A DNA stretch of 64,000 nucleotides from Sitta carolinensis (lineage: Eukaryota > Chordata > Aves > Passeriformes > Sittidae). Positions 9,274 to 19,500 of this stretch are shown one piece after another. The stretch is taken from contig JAVUNC010000004.1 of NCBI GenBank assembly GCA_032173965.1, positions 23,351,001-23,415,000 of the forward strand. Direction: 5' to 3'. Below the pieces are notes generated by a model. It was not told where the DNA came from and did no database searches. It saw nothing but the letters and a program-made list of their open reading frames with translations. The position numbers were made by a program, and so were the translations under genes. The first letter of the stretch is position 1; the number at the start of each line of letters is the position of its first letter.

Positions 9274-12200
9274 CTGGGGAAAGCAAGGCATGGGTTAGTA
9301 AAACAAGGTGTGATGTGGCGCCTCTCCTCTGAGCTACTTTTAAAGGCACTCAACTAACACGATGGTTGGATTTGGATCTTAGACATCTCTTCCAACCTTG
9401 ACCATTCTGTAGTTATGTGAAGACAGGTGACAAAGCAGAAGACATAGCAGAGCCTCCCCCACCATAGGGCAGTGCCCATGGAGTGTAGGGGCAAACCTAA
9501 CAAGGCTCCCAGCCCTTGGTTCTGGGTTTGTTTCACCAGATTTTGCCCAAAGCCTGTTTTATGCTGAAAGAGTTGTTTAGACCTTGCATTCACAGCCCTT
9601 AGGGTCCACTGCCAGCATATACTGAAGAAGGACCTAAAAATGATATGACGCTAATATGTTTGACACCACAAATTTATTTTCTGTGGAGATTGGAAAACCT
9701 AAGTATGATTTTTTATACTGATTGTTTTGAAATTATAAAAACATTCTTCAGCTTTTCTAGAGTCTGTTTATAACTAATAATTTTTCCCATCTTTACATTT
9801 TTTTACCCCACAAACAGAAATTTCATTCAGGTAGGGATCAGCACACAAGAATTATTCTTCTGGGTCTTCTGGATATTTCACAACTTCTTTAATTGCCCCA
9901 ATTATTGGACTATAATTATGCAAACTTTAATTCCTTTCAGAACATTTATTTCTGATGAGTGCTTGCAGGTCTCTCTTCTTTATAATTCTGCTTTTTCATC
10001 CATTTAATTATACTGGTTTTGCAGGCTGCTAGAGCAGCAAAGCCCCTTTCAGTTGTTCTCCACTCACCATGAGAAAAAATTCATTTATCTGGTATAGGAT
10101 GCAGCCCACCTTCAGCTACAGACCCACGACAAATGCCATAGAGAGACCAACCTATATATCACTTGCCTTATTTTGGACCCATACCTTTTTCTAAAGTTCT
10201 CCTCTCTGGTCTCTTGTGAGCACATTAAAACTGAGTCTTTTCAGAATACATTTTCCAGATTGAACACATTAAACTTGAATCTTTTCAGAATATATTTTTG
10301 CAGATTGAGCGGCACAGGTTCTGTATGACAAATCAGACTCCCGAGTTAGTTATATCATAGCCAGTGTGGCAAAACTTGAACGTGATGGGTTATTCCCAAG
10401 GAAAACCTGCTGGAAAGCCATGAACTGGAAAGCCAATGAGGATAAACGGTCTGACTGTACAGACTCAGAACAGCCAAAGGGCAGGCATGTTAGACATTTG
10501 TGACATCTTTAGTCTCTTTCTGCTCCCACACAATTGAAAGTGAAAGGTTTGGGAAGATGTTTTAGGAAGGGAAAGATGAAGGCATGTTAACATGAGACCT
10601 AAGCAAGCAGGCTGACCAGTAGGCTCAGTTATAAAAGAAAGCTATGTAGCTTAGTAACATTTCCTAGGTGGAAACTATTTCAGTGTCCATGGAGACAGAA
10701 CTAAATCAGTGGTAGGAAAAGCATTGTTGCTGTATTTGTTAGACGATTAGATCAGCTGTTTTTTCTTATGCTTTTGTTCCCAGACATTTGTGTCAAGAGG
10801 TTCTGGTTTTTAGTGTTCTCCCGAGTATTTACAGTAGAAATACTTCTAAATTCACAGCTTCTAAATTCACATTCTATTCAAATGGGTTTAACTTCCTCTG
10901 TGCACATTTTATCTGCTTCTTAGGTTCTCAGATCCCCTTGCTTCTCCATGTCATCCACGTAAGAAATCTGCCCCCACCCAGAGCAATTATTTCTTCAGTC
11001 TGTGGCTAAAAGGGAATGGATTACTATCCCTTACACCAGGTTGGGGGAATACACTAACATATCAAAAGACAAACTTCATGTGAATACTAGTAATGACAAT
11101 TGAGTGTAACACAGCCTTTGCAACAAAGGTCACTGGGATTCCCTCCATCAGGCATGCACCAGTCCCAGGGAACTCTGGAGATGCTTTCACAAGTGTTTCC
11201 ACACCCATCAGAGCTGATGTTTTAACATCAATGCTGCAGAAGGTCCACCAAAACACTCTTCTGCCTTCAAAACAGGCAAACCACGTACAGGTTACGCACC
11301 TTCCCCTTCTTAACCTTGCTGAAATTCAAGGGGAATATTCAGAGGTGGAGGATGCCTTCACTTTCCTTGATAGTGCCAAGAAACGGGACAAAGAGGCAAG
11401 GGGCAGAAACTCATGCACATGAATTTCCATGTGAATGGTGTTGAAACTTAGCCTGCCCTGCAGCCCTGCTTTGTTTACCAGTGTAATCTGCTGCCACCAG
11501 GCACAAATTTGCTCTGGAGAGGAGTTTCTGCAGTGGATGACAGCGCTAAGGAGAGCAGAACGCTCAGGACAGCCCTGGTCTTTCTTGGCCTGATCATGGG
11601 CATGCAGAATATGGACATGTAAAGCCTGCTCTCAGCCAGACCCAAAGCCCAGATAGTCTCCACCATGCCTGCAACCACAGATTGCTCCACCAAAATTTCA
11701 TTGACCAATAGCAAGTGTTACCTCAATCTCCTGGACTCTTTTTAGTTTTAGAGAAGATGGAGAAAAAGCTGTCTTTGCTTTTTGGATTGATCTTCTTGCT
11801 TCTGCTTCTAGTTTTGTTTCTGGACGTGGGTGGTCATGAGCTCCTTTGGACTTTAGAAAGTAATTATGGTATATTAATGATAGAAACAACTTTGCTAATA
11901 AGCTTAAGGGAGCAGAATTTATATCACAAGCTAAAATCATACATTTTGGCCTAATTTAATAAGATTTAGTTACTGTGAGCTCAAATAATAAACATATCTC
12001 GGCTGAAGTGGGATGGGGTAGAAACCCTCTGAAATCATGAAATCAATGCATCACATTTATTTGTAGAAGATAGTACCCCCAAGAGAGCCCCAGCTGAAGC
12101 CAAGAGGTCTTCTGCAGCTTGGCTACAGTGCCCCTGCAGTCACTTTAATTCTTACAGTTTAGATATATTTATCTGTTAATTTCCTTTAATTAGCTTCCAC

Positions 12201-15200
12201 AGAGAATTAATTTTATTTAGCCTGCACATCAGTGAAAGAGTGGAAAGTAGGGAAGTGGTTATGTTACTAAACTAGGACCACAACTTCCATAAATAGTACC
12301 CATTATTTAAACACTTGCATACACTGTGTTCCAGATAAAAGTTACATATAATACACAGAGAATACATTTTTCATAGACAGTCCCTTGCGTACAACCATTT
12401 CCTGTTCCAAGACTGCCTCATGATTATGTGTAGTGCCTTGGAGAAGGAGAAGAGATAATGTGGTATTTCTGACTTACAGGGATTTGTTGGTTCCTATGTA
12501 CCTGAGGCAAATCGACAAGTTTTCACAGAAGCCTAAATGAAATATGCACTGTGCTGTAAAATCATAGTAGCATAGGCTAATTTAGGCTGGAAGGGCCCTC
12601 TAGCTCAACCTTCTGCTCAGGCAGGACTAATTTCAGAGTTAGTTCAGGTTGCTTAGGACCTCGTGAAAATTTTCTCCCTTATGGTCATTTGACCTTGTAT
12701 TCAATAACCACTGTTTGTTGGAACAAAAAAAATTTAAATAAAACTTAAAATACCAGTCTTTAAAATTAACCTGCATAATGTTAGGTAATTTTATACCAAC
12801 CTGGAAAAATATGAATTTGCCTTCATGCCTCCAGAAGTTAGTAACTGGGTAACCACCATGGCCTCGGCAGGAAAGGAGTCGCAGCGGTCCACTGCAGTTT
12901 GGACAGCATTTCCCTGGAGCAAGGAGAGAGGGAAGCATTATCTGTACAACACCAATATAGCTGAATCCCATGTGATACAGTGGCTCATTGGTGGCAGATA
13001 GGCACTTCTGGTTTGGCACTCAGAAATTACACTGAGAGAAACTATGCAAAAAACTTCAAACATAAGCAAAAATCAGTATAAACAAACTAATCATTACATT
13101 CTGTCTGTTATTAAATATAACTTTCAAAAATAATTTCTATTACAATGCTATTACAATTTTATCGTGTGTTACCATAGTCAGTTCTAGTTTTTCTCTTGTC
13201 AGTGTTTGGAATGTCATTTTGTTTCTAGAGAACATTGTTCTGGCCTCAGTGAGTTCCTGAGTAATACCTTTCTTTAACTACAATGTACATCAGATCCAAA
13301 AATCAGTGTGTGCTAGCTCTACTGAGCAATCACAATTGTTTGGAATGGTCTTGTTAAAAATGTGTGTGCAGCTTATGTTCTCTATTTGCATTGTCTTGCT
13401 CCAGTGACATGACTGTGGGGCCTATTTTCCAGTCATCACAGTTTATGAGCAACTTCTTTCCTGCAAGACTTGCCTTCTGAGTTACTCTTGGGGCCAGTGC
13501 AATAATGAAGCCAACACTCAGGAGAGCAGGAACAGCAGGGCAGGGAGCTGCCTGCACTGCACAGCTTTCTCAGTACCTTCACTCATGGGCCTGAGAAGGC
13601 TGGGAACCAATCCCTAAACAGCAGAAATAGAGATTAAAAAATATTAGGAAAAAAAAAAAAAAAGAAAAAAGAAAATAAATAAGCAGATGACTACTTGATG
13701 CCCCCAAAATAGGAAGCGTAAAATGCGTTGTTCCAAATCAAGAGTTGCATTGGAATACAAGGAATGGCAGAAGGAAGGCTGGGTAATCCAAAAGTATCCT
13801 ATACATTGATTTCTGCTATATTGTATTCACTGATAAATTGCCATAAATGAACTGCCATGTTCATACTCACGCTGTTGTTTTTGCCTGGCTTTATCACATA
13901 TGGCTGGTCTTAGGTAGATCTTCCTTCCATCCAAGGTGGAGCAGTCGTTACCACAAACCACCACCCCAAGGCAGGACTTTTTTAAGATGCGAGAGTTGTG
14001 GTTGTTGGTGTTTCTCATTGCCCAGCTGCTGTGGTGCCTCTGAGCATTTTTATCCTCTGAACTATAGATATGTTTTACATAGGAATCTGGCCATTCTTGA
14101 AACCAGTCTGTCTGGTTCACATGCTGTGGAAAAAGCAAAGCAAGGCACATTTTAGGCAGGGGAAGAAAAGAGCTTATCCAGGAGCTGAGCAGAGTTGGAC
14201 ATCTGCTGGGTTTCCTCTAGCCTAGGTCACTCTAGCACCCTGGCAGGTGATTCTGATTGTCAGGAGGGAGCAGTGGAAATAAGGCAGGAAAAGCACAGAT
14301 CTGTCCACAAGCCACAAAGCGTCAGGAAGGCCTGGCCAGGAGCTTGTTCTCATTCACACGACCAACCAACCAAAAAGAATAAAAAACACCAAAAACTCCC
14401 CCCTAAACAAACACTAAGCCTCAAGGACAACAGAGTAAGGAGCAATAAAAATAAAACTGGGAACCCCCACCCCCCCCAAGACCCAAATACACATCCATAT
14501 CAGTGTTCATCAGTGGGTACAGTAAAATGCAGTAAGTTGTAAAGCATCTGCCATACCTGATGATGATTTTAAGGTAAAAGTTCTTGTAAGGGATGCAAAA
14601 GCTTAGTAGAAATTTCCTTTAAATTGCTAATTCCAGGACTGAAAGCCGTGACAGCAGTAAGAACACCAACCAAGAAGAGAAAAACTCCCATGCTCCCCTG
14701 GTAGCCACTGGATAGTGTAGGGAAGGGTGTCAGTGAAGCCTCCAGGCTGAAATGCAGGTGAAGGTGACCTTGGGCTGAAGGGCAGGAAAGGGGACATCCT
14801 GGAACATGGAGGCTTCGGGCAAACGGCATCGCCGCAGTAGGGAGGAGGCTGGGATCCAGTAAGAAGGCAGGGCTGGGAGGTGAAAAGCAGGGCTGGACGC
14901 TGAGGGACTGCAGCAGGAGGAATCTGGCAGAAATATGCCAAGCTGAGGGACAGGGAGGTGACACATTGGTGTGTAGGGTGTGTGGGCTTTCAGTGGAGGG
15001 CATGGTTGAAACTTTTAGCTAAGAGAACTAGAAGAGGACAGAGGGAGGGGAAGATCACTATTGTGCCTCTCAGCAAACCTCTGCAGACATGAAGCAAGGT
15101 TTCCCTAGGTGCTCATGTGGGAAGATAGCTCTGGAGCTGGAGCCTAATCTGCAGGGAGACTAAGCACCCACAGTTGCAAGGCAGTGCTCTCTTCTCAAAA

Positions 15201-15624
15201 AGCACTACCCAAGGCAAAAAGCAAGTCCTGTACAACTCTAAATAAATGCCCACAGCAGGAAGCACCTCTTTTTCCTCTGCTTTCTCTGCATTTAACCCAG
15301 TAGTGAAAACAATACTTCTGCAGCATTGCTATTTTTCATGCATCAATAGCTCTTTCAGTAGTTTGTTTAAGGAGAAATGCCTGGAAATGTCAATATTTTC
15401 ACAATATTTTCTAGCAAAACACTCTCACATACCTCGAGGTGACAAAGAGAATAAAGGCAATGACTTATAGATGACTGAGAAAGCATTTAAAATCAGTGGT
15501 GGAGATGACTGGTCAGAACTAAATAAATTTCTAAGACACAGACACATACCTGGGGAAGTTTGATGTCATTGATATCCCAACTCATCATTTCTCCATGTCG
15601 TGAAGCAGAGTCCTCCTGCTCCAT
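8686..15624 (-). CDS. GCM1: GCM1, chorion-specific transcription factor GCM1 (gene-level, 5 coding exons)
   Basis: Join, read on the minus strand: 15624-15550, 14123-13871, 12913-12801, 11850-11722, 9273-8686. The total is 1158 nt, giving 385 residues plus stop, with every junction GT-AG and in phase. GCM proteins are zinc-containing nuclear transcription factors that bind an ATGCGGGT-type site. In mammals GCM1 drives placental trophoblast fusion; its job in birds is not obvious. The GCM domain spans roughly residues 14-169. Zinc ligands known from mouse GCMa fall at C76, C125, H152 and H154, and all are present; further cysteines sit at 82, 86, 112, 113 and 116. The remaining C-terminal part (about 190-385) is low-complexity and poorly conserved, except for a tail ending [13 protein letters not shown] that resembles the mammalian end. 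Human GCM1 is 436 residues, so this one is shorter in the C-terminal region. GCM2 is the alternative paralog, but the tail and the ELOVL5 neighbour favour GCM1. Confidence 0.93.
9360..9420 (+). mobile_element. CR1 3' terminal remnant
   Basis: The string ggttggatttggatcttaga followed by 'catctcttccaaccttgacc' and 'attctgtagttatgtg' is the last 60 or so bases of a CR1 element with a decayed tail repeat, inside GCM1 intron 4. Confidence 0.7.
10221..10309 (+). repeat. Tandem duplication of about 44 bp
   Basis: Copy 1 (10221-10262) and copy 2 (10265-10309) both run 'cacattaaa', 'cttttcagaata', 'cagattga'. They differ at a handful of positions, so this is a local duplication of moderate age inside GCM1 intron 4. 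Confidence 0.85.
11722..11850 (-). CDS. GCM1: GCM1 coding exon 4
   Basis: Encodes residues 148-190, bounded by acceptor tttctaaag and donor gtaacac. It starts [20 protein letters not shown], the end of the GCM domain. H152 and H154 complete the first zinc site together with C76 and C125. The acidic/basic helix that follows ([10 protein letters not shown]) is near-identical across vertebrate GCM proteins. After about residue 170 the sequence becomes Lys/Ser-rich and variable. Confidence 0.95.
11851..12800 (-). other. GCM1: GCM1 intron 3
   Basis: Donor gttggtat after the codon for Gln147 and acceptor tttctaaag before Ser148, phase 0. It contains a CR1 3' remnant at 12558-12700, about 100 bases from the donor. 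Confidence 0.85.
12558..12700 (-). mobile_element. CR1 3' end remnant, minus orientation
   Basis: The plus strand reads 'aaatcatagtagcatagg', then 'aggctggaagggccctctag' and 'ctcaaccttctgctcaggca', which is the reverse complement of a CR1 terminus. It lies in GCM1 intron 3. Confidence 0.65.
12801..12913 (-). CDS. GCM1: GCM1 coding exon 3
   Basis: Encodes residues 110-147; the codon for Arg110 is split by the preceding intron (C|GG). It contains the cysteine cluster [10 protein letters not shown] (C112, C113, C116), then C125 in '[16 protein letters not shown]'. The latter is a nearly invariant core of the GCM domain and part of its zinc and DNA-contact region. Human GCM1 has Arg-Cys where this has Cys-Cys at 112-113, a minor change. 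Confidence 0.95.
12914..13870 (-). other. GCM1: GCM1 intron 2
   Basis: Donor gtgagtatg after the first base of codon 110 and acceptor ccttgctccag. It contains an A-rich run near 13640-13680 and no other feature I can name. Confidence 0.85.
13871..14123 (-). CDS. GCM1: GCM1 coding exon 2, main part of the GCM DNA-binding domain
   Basis: Encodes residues 26-109 plus the first base of codon 110. Acceptor ctttttccacag, donor gtgagta. Landmark blocks are [37 protein letters not shown] (C76, a zinc ligand), LGVVVCG, and [19 protein letters not shown]. These are close to residue-for-residue with mammalian GCM1. The more variable loop NDCSTLDG (about residues 84-91) differs from the human loop, as it does between other vertebrates. 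Confidence 0.97.
14124..15549 (-). other. GCM1: GCM1 intron 1
   Basis: Donor gtatgtgtc after Gln25 and acceptor ctttttccacag before His26, phase 0. It contains a C-rich run at about 14464-14479 (G-rich on the transcribed-gene sense strand). No further exon was seen. Confidence 0.85.
15550..15624 (-). CDS. GCM1: GCM1 coding exon 1 (start codon)
   Basis: Encodes residues 1-25, ending ..[11 protein letters not shown], the start of the conserved region. The start at 15624 is chosen because it gives the same N-terminal length as human GCM1 (15 residues up to the Ser of SWDIND) and has a good context (G at -3, G at +4). An in-frame ATG at 15651 would add nine residues (MLKGADDSV); it has A at -3 but C at +4. 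The frame stays open further upstream to 15852, most likely by chance in the 5'UTR or intron. Confidence 0.88.
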
Positions 15625-15650
15625 AACAGAATCATCTGCACCTTTCAGCA

Positions 15651-16402
15651 TTTTTGAATTCCTTCCCAAAGTTAGCAAGAAAGTTGCTCCTGGCTGCTCT
15701 TGAAGTTGCCTGGCTGTCAGCAGTCTCAAGGAGTGTGCAACCAGGAAGCTGTTTCCTGAAGCTAAATGATAGAGAGGCTGCTCATTAAAGATAAAAATCA
15801 GTGTTCTTCTGCCAGAAAAACTTGTTCCATTAAAAGTTTTGCAAGCCAGCAAGGCACTGGAAAATATACCTTAGAGATAGCCTGTGATGTTACAGAGACA
15901 TTAGCAGCAAACAAATCGTGCTTGTGGCATCTGATTTGCTTTGCTCAATCTCCTCTTACACCAAGTTTATAGCCATGTAACTCTGCTCACAGGCTCTTTG
16001 CACATCTGATCCAGCTCTGCCTCTGTATTCTCAGAGCCAAACTGACTGAACAGCTCAGCAGCTGTTGAGGACTCTTTGAATTGCTGCTTACCTATTAGAT
16101 ATTTCTCACTCTGCATGTGACAAAGGTGAGCAAGAGAGGGGTCTGCTCCATCAGTTCAGAAGAAATGGTTCTCAACCATTTGAAATATTGCTGGTATCTC
16201 TGAGAGCTTACCATTTGCACCAGGGAAGTGTAGAAAAGGAGGCTGGACTGTCTGCATTTTCCTAATTCGATGACAGACTGAAAAAAAAAACTCCACCAAG
16301 GTATATTTGTTAAAACCAGCATGTTTTCCCTGAAATCTTTTAAAGTATGTGTCTGTCCTACTCCGTATTTCAGTACCAGCCAAGCTTAAATAAATACTGT
16401 GT
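15651..16402. other. GCM1: GCM1 5' flank, 5'UTR and probable upstream noncoding exon region
   Basis: On the gene's strand a pyrimidine-rich AG (cctctctatcatttag, near 15770) is a possible acceptor for a noncoding first exon. I cannot place the promoter: there is no CpG-rich block and no convincing TATA box here. Confidence 0.3.
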
Positions 16403-16560
16403 TGGTTTTGTCTGGGGTAGAGTTCATTTTCTTCACAATGGCTGATATGGAGCTGTTTTGGATTGTTCTGAACACAGGCCTGATAATATAGAGATGTTTT
16501 TGGGTTTGATCCTCAGGGATCCCATGCATGAAAAACTTTATTTGCTTTGCTAAGGAGAGA
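16403..16560 (+). mobile_element. Avian ERVL-type LTR fragment, plus orientation
   Basis: Begins 'tgttggttttgtctggggta', continues 'gagttcattttcttcacaat' and 'ggctgatatggagctgtttt', then 'ggattgttctgaac' and 'gatgttttt'. This is the start of a very common bird ERVL LTR. Only the 5' part is present; the right end is not clear and the characteristic downstream part is missing, so it is truncated. Confidence 0.7.
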
Positions 16561-19500
16561 AAAGGTGAATCAGTTTTTTCTTTCTGGAAACTGGGAAAGT
16601 TTCAGTGTTTTCCGGATGGTCACTATAGTTGTGCCTTCTAAGAATTTATTAAAGACTACTGAGTAGTGAGAGAAGTAAAATCTACCTGACAGTCTAGTTC
16701 ATAGACTTTCAAAAGCATATTATATTTTGTTGTTATATCTGGCTCTGCATATATGTATGGCCCTTGAAAATTGATTTAGTCTCCATGTCCTTAGTTTACT
16801 TACTTATAGAACACCTGTGATCTTATTTTCTCATATTATCACCTCTAAAGGAAGACTGGATTTTTGCAGAGCACTTGAGCCATTTGGCTGTGTGGATCTC
16901 TGGCAGCATAATCAGAGAGAGCCCCACTGGCCCATGTTGTGACTCAGATTGTGGGGAGAAAAAAGCAAAACATCCTCCATGGAAACAGACTCCCACAGCG
17001 GAGTGCCTGGAAGTCAGCACCAGATTCAGGAATCGGAACTGGCAACTAACAGGTTGAAATGAGATGTTAGTACAGAGGAGAAGGGAACACGGTAAATCAG
17101 AAATAAAAACCTCTGTAAGAAACATTAAGCATTCATGTATTTTCCTACTGTGCTACAATGAAAATGGAGATAGTAAAGTCAGGACAAACAAAATAAAAAC
17201 TGTATTAGAAAACTGAGATGAGTTTGCTAACCAAATCACCCTTGACTACTGTGTGCTCTAAAACATTGATTGATTTGTTTTATATATATGTATATAAAAA
17301 TTATAGTCTCATTGCTTTTAAAATTACTTTTCTAAATGAGCTGGTGAGATGGCTTAGAAATTGATTTTTAATTATCTTTATTAGAGAAAATGGAGTATTT
17401 CTTCTTTATACTATATTAATAGAGCTCAAACAATAATGAAATATTACCTTAAGGATTAACAAAGTGATAATTCCATAATAATGCACACAAAAAATGAAAT
17501 TCAAGAGAATTACACATACTTAAGTACTAGCAAACAAAGCTTTCCACTACTTAAATCTCTAGACTCTTGTGCTACAGCATTACTACTAGTGTTGCTGTGA
17601 TATGTCATGTAAGTTGAACATGGCAAGTTGAACTAGGCAAGACAAAATCAAAAACATAGGAAAGAAATAATATTTGAAGATCTGTTATTTTATTCTTATG
17701 TCTGTTTAATATCTGAGATAGGTTACAATACATTTAGAAAGAGATATTAAGCCATATATTTTATGACTTAACTAGCAAGGATTTGGAAGATTTCCTCTAT
17801 TCTCCCTACAAGTACTTGGTGTTGACCACTTAGAAAAAGGATTATGAATTTTTAAAAGAAATTATGTATATTACCAATTTACATGAGCCTATAAGTTAAA
17901 TTAATTCAATATCATCTGCAGAATTTTATTTGGAAGGACAGTCTGGCAGATAAGCACAGATAGATTTCAGCTGTTCTTCAGCAACCATTTACAACAAGAA
18001 ATTGAAGACTGCAAGAAGGCCTGGAGCTGTAAAAGGCTTTTGCATTCAGGCTCCTGCTCTGGAGAGGGTTGTGCAAACCCTGCAGAGCAGCACCCGAGGA
18101 AGGCAGCTGTCCCTGCAGGGGCTGCCCACAGCTGTCCAGCTGCCAGGCTCTGCCGCAGCACAGTGCCTGGCAGCAGGAATCTGTGGATGTCACCTGTCAC
18201 AGAGCAGTCACAGGTCAGGCTCCTTTCTTGTATCGTTTTACCAGCACACAAAGAGGGTTCTTTAGTCAGTGTTTCCATCAGTCTTCCTTTTGCTCTTTGG
18301 TGTCACCTTTCAGTGATGACAACTTTTAAGTGATGTCAGGTACAGTCAGCGGAGCTTTACCTGGGCTGAGTTACCTGTCTTACCAACAGCACTATCTTCC
18401 ATGGCTGCCTTTGTGCCTTGCCTCAAGTTCATGATTTTCTCTGACACTGAAAGTTTCACCCCACTGTGGGAGCTCTCCCACCTCTCCTCCACTGAATCTT
18501 GTTTGCCTTTGCGTGCTTCTCATCCCACTTCTGTTACTGCAGTTTCATGGTGCTGCTCTGCAGGAACCGAGGAACATGCATTTTTATACCAAGATGCTAC
18601 TAATGCTCCTTGAGGAATATTGCTCCAGACTGGCCTAACATTTTTTTTTTCAAATACATTTTGTAAACTTAAAAATAACAGCATGTTTATCTTCCAGTTC
18701 AGCCTTTATATTTGATAACTGTGGCAGTAGGATGAAGCAATAGGATTTATCCCAGATGCGGAGCATAAACTCACTGCAAATAGACATGTCATTTACAAGA
18801 ACAAGACAGTTTCTGCCTGTGGAAAAATGCACTGGGGATGCTGCTTATTTTCAGTAAGCAATGAGACAAGCTTTTGTTTTCAGATTGTCTTGACATATCC
18901 TCAAGTTGGCTGCCTCTATATTCAACATCATTTGAAATGCTTATGCTATCTTTGCCATTCAGTATCCAAAAGTGGAAGCTTCTCCCCTGTGATCTGGGTC
19001 TTAGAAAGAAGATGGACATATTTTGAGATGAGAGTACTTTTAAATCCTTAGTTGGTTTTGTTTATACTTGGTTTCTCTTTAATTCTTTTCTCAAAACTGT
19101 TATTTTCATATCCCTTGAGATCTGAAGCAGCTGATGAGCTCATATTTTTGTTCAGTTACCATACTTCTGAATTCTGGACTGTTCTGGATAAGAAGTCAAT
19201 AGTAGGTGATGTAGTTATCTTAGCTTTTCTGCTTCAGTCACATTCAGTGAACAATTTTTTAAAATGCTTTCTCAAAGAAGTTTTGGTTTCCTACTTTTTC
19301 CAAACATCCTCTTTCTAGAATGCTGTCTCAGGTGACATAATCTGCAGGTTTTTCTGGTTGTCACATCATGTAACTCAGACATACCTACACCACAGATTGT
19401 AAACCACACAGACTAGCACAGAGTTCACCTCAAAACTCAAACACTGATTAATGTCTTGGCCTCTTTTTTCTCAGGCAAATACAAATACATATCTTATGCT

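Larger units (their letters stand above)
9274..11721 (-). other. GCM1: GCM1 intron 4
   Basis: Donor gtaacac after exon 4 and acceptor tttccccag before exon 5. It contains a small CR1 end (9360-9420) and a tandem duplication (10221-10309). No additional exon with GCM similarity was seen inside. Confidence 0.8.

Noticed and set aside
15625..15852. Upstream extension of the GCM1 first-exon frame to 15852
   Set aside because: The human protein starts at the equivalent of 15624, the extra residues match nothing, and a plausible splice acceptor lies inside the extension.
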